From positions 1 to 64,000 of the forward strand of contig JANXEW010000006.1 in assembly GCA_025057995.1 (NCBI GenBank): a stretch of DNA of 64,000 bases, read 5' to 3'. The position numbers and the translations under genes are program-made. Source of the DNA: Thermofilaceae archaeon. GTDB lineage: Archaea > Thermoproteota > Thermoprotei > Thermofilales > Thermofilaceae. The notes beneath the pieces were generated by a model that was not told the origin of the DNA, ran no database searches, and worked only from the letters and a program-made list of their open reading frames with translations. Of the stretch, positions 50,867-59,761 are shown one piece after another; positions within the stretch are counted from its first letter, which is position 1, and every line of letters begins with the position of its first letter.

Positions 50867-52877
50867 AGTAGGCGACGGTTTCGCTAGGCTTTGGTTCAAG
50901 GACTCCGGGTCTACTGTCACAGTAGAGGAAAGTTACGAACATTATCTGCTGGCGGAACTGGACGTCGATTCGAGACTCGCTCAATCCCTCGCGGAGGCCG
51001 AGTTTAAGCTGGAGCAGGTTAACAGGAGAGTGTTTCCGCTGGGTTACAGGGAGCTGGTCAAGGTCAGCCACCGATCCAAGAGGTTGCTCGCTAGAGCTAG
51101 AAGACTCCTAGAGCGAGCTGGCGTAAGGCTCTACGACGTAGACGTTAGGGAGGAGCAGAAGCTGCTCGCCTCTAAGCGTGTACTCTCTCTAACTACGTTT
51201 GAGAGGACTGAAGATAGGTTGGAGCCCCTCCCCTTACTCACGTTGGCTCTCAAAGTACGTCAGCAAGACCCTCTGAAGGTTACCGTTGAAGCTGGTGGAA
51301 GGGTGTGGAGGCTCGCAGGGAGCGAAGTGGACGTGGTTGAACGGCTGGTGAACCTCGTTGAAAGCTTTGACCCGGACGTCGTAATCTCGAACTTGAGCGT
51401 CAGCGAGCTATTTAAACTCGCTCGGAAGCTTAAATCCAGGTACGAGCGGTTTAAGTTGGGTAGGGGTAGCTTAACTGGCGGCAGGGTTTTCGTGTCTCAA
51501 GCTCTCATCGAGTCCATCGGGCTGGAGGGTTTAGAGGAGAGGTGTTGGTTCTCCGGTCTCCCGCCTACGTTAGCGGGAGAGACGAGCTACGGTAGGCTTG
51601 TAGAAGCAAGGCAGACTTACCTTCTCCTAGTGAAGGGTTACGCCGTACCCAGGAGGGGGAACAGGAGCTTGGTACTCCGTTCGGCTGCGGAGCTCCACAA
51701 GCGCGATAGAGGCGGTTTGATAAGGCAACCGGTTAGTGGAGTTTACGAAAACGTAGCTGAGTTGGACTTCGAATCCATGTTCCCCAACCTGATAGTCAAA
51801 TACAACATCAGCTATGAGACGGTTTCCGACGGAGGTATAGAGAGCGGGTTCAGGGGGCTGCTGGTAGACGTCGTTGAACCTGTCCTGCAGAGGAGGCATC
51901 GCCTTAAAGCTTTGAAGGTTTCGCTCTCAACTGGACTTGAGCGACACGTTGAACTGAGGCAGCGGGAGCTTAAAATGCTCCTCGTCTCATGCTACGGTTA
52001 CAGCGGGAATAACAGGAACAGGCTCGGCAACCCGTTGACCTTCGAGTGGATCAACAGGATGGCGAGGGAGGTCATGCAACGAGTCTACCTGTACCTTGAA
52101 GATAAAGGTCACAGTATAGTTTACGGCGACACCGACAGCGTATTCGTCCAAAACCCTCACGCTAGGCCGGCTGATTACTCTAAGCTAGCTGAAGAGCTCT
52201 CAACTTTAACCGGTCTCCCGATCAAGCTCGAGAGAATATACAAGCTCTTAGCGTTTCCTGAGGCTAGGAGCCTGCCGGGTGCTCCTCTTAAACGGTACTT
52301 CGGCTTAACGATTGACGGGAAGCTCGTCTTCAAGGGTCTCGAGGAAGTTAGACGTGACTCGCCTCCCGTCGTGAAGGCCCTACAACTGGAGCTTGCTCAA
52401 ACCCTACTCCAAGCTTCTAACGTAGACGGCGTGCTGAGGAACGTGGAGAAAGCCGTACAGCTAGCTCGGGAGTACTTGCGGAAGGCTGTCGCCGGAGAGT
52501 TGGCTCCTGAAAAGCTCGTAATCGAGAAAACTCTTTGCAAGCAGGAGTACAAATCCAGGCAGCCCCACTTTGCGGCAGCCTCTCTAGCCGGTAGAGCGGT
52601 GAAAGGGGCTACTGTACGGTACGTAGTCGTCAACGCTCGCCACAGAAACCCCTTCAAGCGAGTTAAACCGTGGACTGGTGGAGGAAAACGTTACGATGTG
52701 TGTTACGCAGCTGGGCTTCTAGCGAAAGCTGCTGCCAACGTGCTCTCGTCTGTGACGCGTGTAGAACCGCTCTGTGATATTGGTAGTCTAAATACCAAGA
52801 TATATTTAAATAATTGGTTATCAGATTACCAAGATGGAGGAACAGAACCCCTGGTGGAAGGGGAGAGAGTTCGTTAA
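50835..52877 (+). CDS. PolB2-like family B DNA polymerase with eroded exonuclease
   Basis: From ATG 50835 the protein is 680 residues, shorter than replicative PolB (about 750-900). Motif A (ELDFESMFPNLI, D311) and motif C (YGDTDS, D432/D434) are intact. Motif B reads RELKMLLVSCYGYSG, with V where most PolBs have N. I cannot find the exonuclease DxE (ExoI) or the ExoII/III aspartates, so proofreading is probably lost. This fits the archaeal PolB2 group, thought to act in damage tolerance. It overlaps the small helical gene. The frame extends upstream to 50796. Confidence 0.75.
   Translation: MGVELFLLECEVGDGFARLWFKDSGSTVTVEESYEHYLLAELDVDSRLAQSLAEAEFKLEQVNRRVFPLGYRELVKVSHRSKRLLARARRLLERAGVRLYDVDVREEQKLLASKRVLSLTTFERTEDRLEPLPLLTLALKVRQQDPLKVTVEAGGRVWRLAGSEVDVVERLVNLVESFDPDVVISNLSVSELFKLARKLKSRYERFKLGRGSLTGGRVFVSQALIESIGLEGLEERCWFSGLPPTLAGETSYGRLVEARQTYLLLVKGYAVPRRGNRSLVLRSAAELHKRDRGGLIRQPVSGVYENVAELDFESMFPNLIVKYNISYETVSDGGIESGFRGLLVDVVEPVLQRRHRLKALKVSLSTGLERHVELRQRELKMLLVSCYGYSGNNRNRLGNPLTFEWINRMAREVMQRVYLYLEDKGHSIVYGDTDSVFVQNPHARPADYSKLAEELSTLTGLPIKLERIYKLLAFPEARSLPGAPLKRYFGLTIDGKLVFKGLEEVRRDSPPVVKALQLELAQTLLQASNVDGVLRNVEKAVQLAREYLRKAVAGELAPEKLVIEKTLCKQEYKSRQPHFAAASLAGRAVKGATVRYVVVNARHRNPFKRVKPWTGGGKRYDVCYAAGLLAKAAANVLSSVTRVEPLCDIGSLNTKIYLNNWLSDYQDGGTEPLVEGERVR
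52801..52814 (+). promoter_or_regulatory. TATA box inside the polymerase gene for the DUF4143 ATPase
   Basis: TATATTTAAATAAT is centred 26 bp ahead of the ATG at 52834. The downstream gene can therefore be transcribed on its own as a leaderless message from within the polymerase 3' end. Confidence 0.55.
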
Positions 52878-54150
52878 AGAGGATCCGGATCTGAGAAAGT
52901 GGCATGAGAGTAAGATCAGATGGATCCCTAGGCTCCGAGAGACGGTAGAGTTGAAACCTTTCTCTTTAAACTTCTTGTTCGGGCCGAGGCAAGTCGGTAA
53001 GACCACTCTAGTGAAACTAATCATAGAGAAAATCCTAGAGTCGCAAGTTGACCCTAGGGCTATCTTCTACTATAGATGCGATAGGTTGTCAGACCACAGT
53101 GAACTGTACGAGTTGATTAAAGGCTACCTTAAGTTTAAGAAAGCCTTAGGGTTGGAGAACTCCTACATTTTCCTAGATGAGATAACCTTCCCTAGAGAGT
53201 GGTACAGGGCTATCAAGTACCTGATCGACGCGGGTGAGCTTGAAGGAGACGTCCTTTTTCTCACAGGTTCATGGAGCATGTTCGTGAGGAGGGAGGCGGA
53301 AGCGTTCCCGGGGAGGAGAGGTTACGGGAGGAACTACAACTTGAACCCCCTCAGCTTTAGGGAGTTCTTGAAGCTACGCAACCCTAGGGTCGTCGTTGAC
53401 GAGATCAGTGAACTAGACCCTGAAGAAATCTGGAGGAAGTGTATCTCGGCTAGAGGTTGGCTTAACGAAGTAAACGCTGCTTTCCAAGACTACTTGAAGT
53501 GCGGCGGGTATCCGCTTGCAGTCAAGTCTTTTCTAGAAGAAGGTCGAGTTTCAGAAGAGGCTAAGGACGCGATACTTGCCTCTTTTCTATCGGATATAGC
53601 TAAGCTGAGGCGTAGCGAGGGGGTGGCGAAGAGGGTTTTGAAAGCTGTTATAGAAAAACTCCCTTCACCCGTCAGCCTCCACGGTATTGCAAAAGAGTTC
53701 GAGATAGGTTCACATAAAACCGTCTTCTACTATTTGGACTTGTTCGAGAACATGTTCATACTAAAGAACTTGTTTTATATAGACCCGAATAAGTTGATGG
53801 AAGTTCACAGGAAACAAAGGAAAGTACACTTGACAGACCCTCTACTATACACGGTATTCTCTGAATGGTGCCTTACAGAAGTACCGCGTGAAAACGCTCT
53901 AGTTGAAAGCGTCGTAGCCTCCCACCTCGCAAGGGCTTTCAGAGTAGGTTACTGGAGAAACCAGACAGAGGTTGACGTGGTTACACCTGAGAAAAGGTTG
54001 GGGTTTGAAGTGAAATGGGGCACTAAAGTTAGTGGTAAAGAGAAGGTACTTGGAAGAATCAAGCATGTCGTCACTCTCACTAGAGACGAGTTTAATGAAA
54101 AACCCTTGGCAGTTCCGGTTAGCCTCTTCTTAGCTGGTTTTAACGCTTGA
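52834..54150 (+). CDS. AAA ATPase with DUF4143 domain
   Basis: This 438-residue protein has Walker A GPRQVGKTT (G50-T58) and Walker B-like SYIFLDEI. A winged-helix region follows and then the C-terminal DUF4143 domain (GYWRNQTEVDVV ... GFEVKWG), which has a PD-(D/E)XK-like fold. Such archaeal ATPases are numerous and variable, often with unknown roles. It overlaps the polymerase stop by 44 nt but has its own promoter. Confidence 0.8.
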   Translation: MEEQNPWWKGREFVKEDPDLRKWHESKIRWIPRLRETVELKPFSLNFLFGPRQVGKTTLVKLIIEKILESQVDPRAIFYYRCDRLSDHSELYELIKGYLKFKKALGLENSYIFLDEITFPREWYRAIKYLIDAGELEGDVLFLTGSWSMFVRREAEAFPGRRGYGRNYNLNPLSFREFLKLRNPRVVVDEISELDPEEIWRKCISARGWLNEVNAAFQDYLKCGGYPLAVKSFLEEGRVSEEAKDAILASFLSDIAKLRRSEGVAKRVLKAVIEKLPSPVSLHGIAKEFEIGSHKTVFYYLDLFENMFILKNLFYIDPNKLMEVHRKQRKVHLTDPLLYTVFSEWCLTEVPRENALVESVVASHLARAFRVGYWRNQTEVDVVTPEKRLGFEVKWGTKVSGKEKVLGRIKHVVTLTRDEFNEKPLAVPVSLFLAGFNA

Positions 54151-54324
54151 ACATGCAACTGTGTGAACACTCTCTAGTTCAAACAAGTTTAGGAGACGTA
54201 AACGGTTAAACTAGTTACACACGCTAAAGGAGAAGAGGGTTTCTCGACAACCTTCTTGAAAAGCAAATACCCGCGTAGATTCATAACCCCTTAAGACGTA
54301 CGGTTATAGAGTCGGTTGGGCTTC

Positions 54325-55548
54325 ATGTTGAGAAGATCTAAACTAGTTAAATTGTTACCCTTTGCAGTCGCAGCAGCATTCCTCTTCTTAATATCTTTTC
54401 TTGCGCAACGCTTAACGTATACCGACGAGGGGTCTCGTGGAGGGAAGATGGAAGCCGATTTTGAGGCGTTGCTTAGAGAAGCTTCCTCCTACACTCCATT
54501 CAAGTATAAGGGAGTTTATAGCTCCGTCAGCTCGAAGGACGAAGTAGACAAGCTGGTTGTGAAGGCCGCAAACTCCGGCTTCAACCTGATTATCTGGTTT
54601 GTAAACCCGAGACGCGGTCCAGAAGGCGTTACAGCTTCCTACAAGACTAGCTTCTTCCCCTGCGAAAAAACTTGCGAAGAGGATCTCCTCGCTTACCTCC
54701 TTGAGCGGGCTCACGAGCGAGGGTTGAAAGTTTGGGCGTGGTTCGGCTTCATGGGCTACAAGTCGCTCCTTGAGAGGAACCCGAGTTGGGCGGCTGTATG
54801 GCCGACAGGTGAGACGACGCTTGAGAAACCTTGCTCTCCAGGCGGTGAAAAGTTCCACGTGTTAAACCCGGCTAACCCTCAAGTCGTCGAGTTTTGGAGG
54901 CAGGCGCTAGTGGACTTGGTTACAAGGTATGATGTCGACGGCGTGAACTTCGAAGACGATTACGGGTACGGCTACTGTGGGGAGAACTTCAGTTACGATG
55001 AGTTGAACCGGAGGATGTTCCAAGCCTTTCTTGAAAAGCGGGGGATCAACAGCTTCGAATGGCCTAGGGATGCCCTCAAGGGAGGGAGGTACTACGACCA
55101 CTGGGTCGATTACAAGTGTGAAGTAGTCTCCAACGTTACCAGAGACCTAGTTAAGACCTTGAAAACCCTAAAGCCTGGGATTGAGGTCTCGTTAGCAGTC
55201 ATGGTCAACAGAGAGTGGAACAGGGAGATCCACGGGATAGATTGGGTTGAACTCGGCAGGGAAGGTCTTTTCGACTACCTTACATTTATGGCTTACACGG
55301 CGGATGATCGAACCCTAGAGTCCTGGGTTGAAAGTGTACACCAGGAGTTGAACGGAGCTAGGTCAAAGCCGATAATCATCATCGGTTGGGAGCTTAGGGG
55401 TTACCCTGCTATCAACTGGGTGAAGCAAGCCCTCGTAGTTAGGAGACTGGGTGGAGAGGACTTGATAGTTTTCTGGGATGGAGGTATTGAACGATCCAAC
55501 GCGTGGGGTTACTTTCTCCAACTGTTTAACGCGATGGGTAAAAACTAG
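54325..55548 (+). CDS. Glycosidase-like (GHL10/DUF187) membrane-anchored protein
   Basis: From ATG 54325 the protein is 407 residues with an N-terminal hydrophobic anchor (about residues 8-27). A TIM-barrel of the GH10-like family carries the hallmark YDVDGVNFEDDYGYG and WVELGREGLFDYLTFM. Members hydrolyse cell-surface or peptidoglycan-like glycans, though many are uncharacterised. It should act outside the membrane. A TTG at 54316 is an alternative start. Confidence 0.78.
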   Translation: MLRRSKLVKLLPFAVAAAFLFLISFLAQRLTYTDEGSRGGKMEADFEALLREASSYTPFKYKGVYSSVSSKDEVDKLVVKAANSGFNLIIWFVNPRRGPEGVTASYKTSFFPCEKTCEEDLLAYLLERAHERGLKVWAWFGFMGYKSLLERNPSWAAVWPTGETTLEKPCSPGGEKFHVLNPANPQVVEFWRQALVDLVTRYDVDGVNFEDDYGYGYCGENFSYDELNRRMFQAFLEKRGINSFEWPRDALKGGRYYDHWVDYKCEVVSNVTRDLVKTLKTLKPGIEVSLAVMVNREWNREIHGIDWVELGREGLFDYLTFMAYTADDRTLESWVESVHQELNGARSKPIIIIGWELRGYPAINWVKQALVVRRLGGEDLIVFWDGGIERSNAWGYFLQLFNAMGKN

Positions 55549-55587
55549 ATAGGAGATAGGTTAAATACGGTTCCCGACGGGGGCGGT

Positions 55588-56400
55588 GTGCACAGCCTGT
55601 TAAACATCGTGAGGGAGGCGGCGCAAACTGGCGGAAAGGCGGCTTTAAGCGTTTGGCGGAGCGGGGGAGGGGAGGAGGTTGGAGTAGGTAAGGGTGGAGA
55701 CGTGACGCTTAGAGGGGATCTAGCTGCTGAGCAAGCCGTAATAGAGTTCCTGAAGAAGAGGGTCGGAGATTTTCGGATTGTCGCGGAGGAGACGGGTGAA
55801 GCTGTATTCGGGGAAGGTGGATTAACCTTCATAGTCGACCCAATCGATGGGAGCAGGAACTTCAAGCGTGGTATCCCTGTTTTCGCCACGTCCGTCGCAG
55901 TTGCGAACGGGTCAACCCTCGACCACGTCAAGGCTGCAGCCGTCTACGCACCAGCCTTGAACCTTGAGCTTTACGCTGAGGAGGGGAAAGGCTTGTACCT
56001 TAACGGTCAAAAAGTCTCACCGGACCGCGATAGAGGTGAACGAGTAGTAGCTGTCAACTCTACTCCAAAAGCTTCTTCGCTTCCACACGCTCTAGCGCTT
56101 ATACTCTCAGCCAAGGGGGTGATCCTCAGGTCGCTAGGCTCAGCCTGCTTAGAGCTTTCGCTTGTAGCTATAGGGTCCCTCGACGCCTATGTCGACCCTT
56201 GGTACGTCACACGCGTAGTTGATGTAGCGGCGGCTGTGCTTCTAGCCAAAGAGTCGAAAACTCTGGTTAAAATGGAGGGTAGGCTGAACAGTAGTCCCCT
56301 CTTGTCGTTAGATGAAAGAGTGTCGCTTGTAGCTGCAGCCGATCCCGATACCCTAAGCTTAGTTACTGAAGCTCTTGAAAAGCTAGGCTTATACATTTGA
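55588..56400 (+). CDS. Inositol monophosphatase / fructose-1,6-bisphosphatase family (class IV)
   Basis: This 270-residue Mg-dependent phosphatase has AEETGEA (metal Glu), VDPIDGSRNF (two metal Asp) and YVTRVVDVAAA (third metal Asp region). Archaeal members often act on both inositol phosphate and fructose bisphosphate. It starts at GTG 55588, 39 nt after the GHL10 gene. It is convergent with the GT4 gene, so an inositol-lipid role is possible but unproven. Confidence 0.85.
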   Translation: MHSLLNIVREAAQTGGKAALSVWRSGGGEEVGVGKGGDVTLRGDLAAEQAVIEFLKKRVGDFRIVAEETGEAVFGEGGLTFIVDPIDGSRNFKRGIPVFATSVAVANGSTLDHVKAAAVYAPALNLELYAEEGKGLYLNGQKVSPDRDRGERVVAVNSTPKASSLPHALALILSAKGVILRSLGSACLELSLVAIGSLDAYVDPWYVTRVVDVAAAVLLAKESKTLVKMEGRLNSSPLLSLDERVSLVAAADPDTLSLVTEALEKLGLYI

Positions 56401-56440
56401 CTTAAGCGGGGTTATAATAAGGCTTAAAGTAAAAATTTCG

Positions 56441-57562
56441 TTAAAGCTTACGTTCCCCTAAGACGTCTTCGTACACTTTCTCTATCCTTCTTACGATGAC
56501 ACTCCAATCGTAGCGCCGTACCTCTTTGTAAGCCTTATCAGCTATAAGCTTAGCCAAGCCCCTATCCCTCAAGAGTCTAGCGACGTGATGTGCCATCGTT
56601 TCGACCTCCCCTTTGTTGACGAGGAATCCGGTTTCACCGTGTTTCACAACCTCACCTATTCCCCCTTGGTTTATCGCGACGATGGGGGTTTTAGAAGCCA
56701 TGGCTTCCAACAACACAATCCCGAAAGACTCCCCGTAGATCGAAGGCATGACGAACACGTTGGACCTCCTGTAGAGTTCGATAAGCTCCTGTCTCTCAGG
56801 TTTCAGGACGAGAGTAACTTTCTCGCGCAAGCCTCGGGTTTTCGCCAAGTACCTTAAGGGTTTAGCCAAGTACCCGGCACCCGCTACCGTCAAGTTAGCT
56901 TCAGGCACTTCATGGAGTACGTGTTGCATCAAGTCTAGCAGCAAGTGCACCCCCTTACGGTAGACAAGCCTGCCTACGAAGAGGATACTCCTCCCATCGT
57001 ATAACTTTCGGCTTAAGGCAAACTCGTTTACGCATACTCCGTTCGGGATGACTGTCACGTCCTTTCTGGTGAAGTAACGTATGAACGTCTTAGCCGCTCG
57101 GCTTACCGCTATTATCCTGTCCGCTTCGTTGATCATCTGGCGTATCGGGTATAGGACGTAACTCGAGGGTCTCCACAGAAGGTCGAAATCGTACATGAAC
57201 TGTATCGAGTGGGTCGTAAGCACAGTAGCAATCCCCAGCTTCTTGGCTACTGAGATGGCGAAGAGAGAAAGAGGTGAGAAAGCATGGTGTGAGTGGACGA
57301 CGTCCGGTTTGAAACTCGAGAAAAAGTACTCGATTTCGCTAGTGTTAGGGACATCTAAGGGGTTGGACGAGTTAAAAAGTGAACCCACCCTCACAACGTT
57401 TAAGCCGTGGATCCTATCGTCGAACTCAGCCTTTTTCGTTAACACTACTACCTCGTGCCCCCTCTTCTCCAACGACTTGGCAAGGTACTCTACGTGAGTA
57501 GTTATGCCCCCCAACTTGGGGTAGAAGTAGTCGCTACAGAGTACTACCTTCAAGTCGGACAC
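56441..57562 (-). CDS. Family 4 glycosyltransferase
   Basis: This 373-residue GT-B enzyme begins VVLCSDYFYPKLGGITTHVEYLA. The donor-binding region shows MPSIYGESFGIVLLEAMASKTPIVA, the E-x7-E motif. It resembles phosphatidylinositol mannosyltransferase-like and lipid glycosylating enzymes. Start choices are GTG 57562 or TTG 57553 (AGGTG 6 nt ahead of the latter). It overlaps the UbiA gene by 29 nt, which argues that both work on one prenyl lipid. Confidence 0.85.
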   Translation of the reverse strand: MSDLKVVLCSDYFYPKLGGITTHVEYLAKSLEKRGHEVVVLTKKAEFDDRIHGLNVVRVGSLFNSSNPLDVPNTSEIEYFFSSFKPDVVHSHHAFSPLSLFAISVAKKLGIATVLTTHSIQFMYDFDLLWRPSSYVLYPIRQMINEADRIIAVSRAAKTFIRYFTRKDVTVIPNGVCVNEFALSRKLYDGRSILFVGRLVYRKGVHLLLDLMQHVLHEVPEANLTVAGAGYLAKPLRYLAKTRGLREKVTLVLKPERQELIELYRRSNVFVMPSIYGESFGIVLLEAMASKTPIVAINQGGIGEVVKHGETGFLVNKGEVETMAHHVARLLRDRGLAKLIADKAYKEVRRYDWSVIVRRIEKVYEDVLGERKL

Positions 57563-58496
57563 CTGAGGAGAACGCAGTTAATGCGTATGCGACGCAAGTT
57601 AGAAGGTCGGCAGCCCTTATATAACGGGATGAGACGTTGACGCTCTTCCATCTAGCGATAAGGTAGAACAGTGGGCTTAGAGGCAGCGTGACGACGTAGA
57701 GGCTTAGAGTTGACATTAGTAGGGTAAGGTACAACCAGTGTAAGGCTAAGAGGATCTTTAGCAAGTTTTGTGACCTCGTGTAACCTAGGTGGACCGCGGT
57801 TGTTTCAACGCCGGACAATAAGTCTTCAGCGTAGTCTTCCACGTGATTCCTCAACTCCAGTATGAGCGAGTATGTGAAAATGGAGGACGCTACGTAAAGG
57901 AACTGCGCAGTGAGATCGCCACTTATTGAAACTCCATACAGATAGGGTAAAGCCCCGAAGAAGAAGCCGTGGGAAAGTAAGTCGAAGAAAGGTCTAGATT
58001 TTAACCTTAGTGGAGGTACTGAGTAAAACCCTGCTAACAAGAGTTTCGAAAGGTAGAGGGAAACTGTAAACGGTGAACTATGGAACCAAGCGACGGTTAT
58101 GAAGGCTCCAAGCAGAGCTAAACAAACGGAGAAGACTAAACCGGCTTTGAAGCTTATGAGACCTGCCGCGACCGGGTTCTTCAAGAGCTTTTTCGCTTGG
58201 AGAGCGTCGCCTTCAACGTCGAAACAGTTGTTTATAGAGAAAGCGAAAGCCAAGTAAAGGGATAACGTGACCGTCAACTTAAGGAAATTTACCACCAGGT
58301 TTTCAACATCGGTTAAAGTCGTACCACTAAAAAACCCTAAAACGCCGAGCGAGAAGTACGCTCTCCAGTCTTTGACTCTAATGTTCCTGTAAAGAGATTC
58401 TATATACGAGGTTGAGAAACTCTTCCGAGCCGAATAGAAGACTTCGCTTGCCGGTTTCAACAGCCTGTTCGAGTAGGCTGATAGTTGAAAGTTCAT
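57534..58496 (-). CDS. UbiA-family prenyltransferase
   Basis: This 320-residue protein has about eight helices. The first Asp-rich motif is FSINNCFDVEGDALQ (N89/N90, D93, D97) and the second is NHVEDYAEDLLSG, both needed to bind prenyl diphosphate with Mg. In archaea UbiA members make ether lipids (DGGGP synthase) or quinones. There is an extra 40-residue N terminus. The overlap with a GT4 gene suggests glycosylated prenyl lipids. Confidence 0.85.
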   Translation of the reverse strand: MNFQLSAYSNRLLKPASEVFYSARKSFSTSYIESLYRNIRVKDWRAYFSLGVLGFFSGTTLTDVENLVVNFLKLTVTLSLYLAFAFSINNCFDVEGDALQAKKLLKNPVAAGLISFKAGLVFSVCLALLGAFITVAWFHSSPFTVSLYLSKLLLAGFYSVPPLRLKSRPFFDLLSHGFFFGALPYLYGVSISGDLTAQFLYVASSIFTYSLILELRNHVEDYAEDLLSGVETTAVHLGYTRSQNLLKILLALHWLYLTLLMSTLSLYVVTLPLSPLFYLIARWKSVNVSSRYIRAADLLTCVAYALTAFSSGVRLEGSTL

Positions 58497-58691
58497 TAAG
58501 TTAAGCCCCCTAAACTAAACTCTATTGAATTTTCTCCACGAGCTACGCGTGGACGCTTGGGAAGATTATACGTTCTCGCAGCTTAGCTCCTTACGACCTA
58601 GAATCTAAGTGGCTTGGGCGCGGCTACTTATCGGCTCTCTAAGTAGAGCTTAGATGAAACAGGTTTTTATCTCAAGTCTAGAAGCCAGATC

Positions 58692-59747
58692 GTGCCGTCC
58701 AGAAGCATTAGAGTGGCCGTACTAGGGGCTAGAGGGTTGGTAGGTCAGTGGTTTCTAAAGATGTTGCACGGACACCCGTGGTTTAAGCTGACGGCTGTAA
58801 CTTCTCATGAGGCGGTGGGCTTGAGGTATAGAGACGCGGTGAAATGGTTAGCTGGCGGAGACGTGCCCTTCGATTTTGGTGAAATGGAGTTTATTGAAGC
58901 CGATCCTAAGAAGGTAGATGCTGACGTAGTCTTCTCAGCTTTACCTACTGAAGCGGCTAGGAAGCTTGAGTTAATGTTTGCTGAAGCTGGTTTTACGGTA
59001 GTCAGTAAATCTGCAGCTTATAGGCTTGATGAAAACGTACCCTTGGTCGTGCCGGAGATCAACCCCGATCACTTAGCGTTGATCGACGTCCAGCGTACTA
59101 AGATGAGCGGGGCTATAGTGACAGACCCTAACTGCACGACTACTATCCTAGCTCTCCCCCTTAAGCCGATCCACGACGCCTACGGGATCAGGAAGGTTGT
59201 AGTGACTACGTTGCAAGCAGCTTCGGGGGCAGGTTACCCTGGCGTCGCTTCGCTCGACCTCATCGACAACGTTGTACCTTACATCCAGGGCGAAGAAGAG
59301 AAGGTTAGAGACGAGCTATTGAAGATAATGGGTAAGTTATCTGGGGGAAGGGTCGAGTGGGCGGGTATGGAGGTAGCTTCAACTTGCACCCGTGTCCCAG
59401 TGCTCGATGGGCATCTTGAAAGCGTCTATGTGGAAACTGAGAGAGAAGTAGATGAAAACGAAGTAGTCGAGTTGCTGCAGGAGTTTAAAGGTAAACCTCA
59501 GACCTTGAAGCTACCGACGGCTCCCGAGAAGCCGATCATAGTTTTAAGCGGTGTCGATAGGCCACAACCTAGGCTCGACAGGTTGTCTGGAAGCGTGCCG
59601 GGTATGAGCGTCACAGTAGGTAGAGTCAGGCGAGGCGTAAACAAAAGAAGCGTAATGTTCCTCGCGCTCGGTCACAACCTTGTCCGGGGGGCTGCCGGCT
59701 CGGCGATCCTCCTCGCAGAACTCCTTGCGGCTGAGAAATATATCTAG
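58692..59747 (+). CDS. asd: Aspartate-semialdehyde dehydrogenase
   Basis: This 351-residue NADP enzyme has VAVLGARGLVGQW, the active-site Cys in DPNCTTTILALPL (C148), and the His/Arg region TCTRVPVLDGHLE. It gives aspartate semialdehyde for threonine, methionine and lysine and pairs logically with thrC. Some archaeal homologues have become malonyl-CoA reductases, but nothing here suggests that. It starts at GTG 58692, with TTTTTATC ahead of it as a TATA-like element. Confidence 0.9.
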   Translation: MPSRSIRVAVLGARGLVGQWFLKMLHGHPWFKLTAVTSHEAVGLRYRDAVKWLAGGDVPFDFGEMEFIEADPKKVDADVVFSALPTEAARKLELMFAEAGFTVVSKSAAYRLDENVPLVVPEINPDHLALIDVQRTKMSGAIVTDPNCTTTILALPLKPIHDAYGIRKVVVTTLQAASGAGYPGVASLDLIDNVVPYIQGEEEKVRDELLKIMGKLSGGRVEWAGMEVASTCTRVPVLDGHLESVYVETEREVDENEVVELLQEFKGKPQTLKLPTAPEKPIIVLSGVDRPQPRLDRLSGSVPGMSVTVGRVRRGVNKRSVMFLALGHNLVRGAAGSAILLAELLAAEKYI

Positions 59748-59761
59748 AGTTGAAGTACTTT

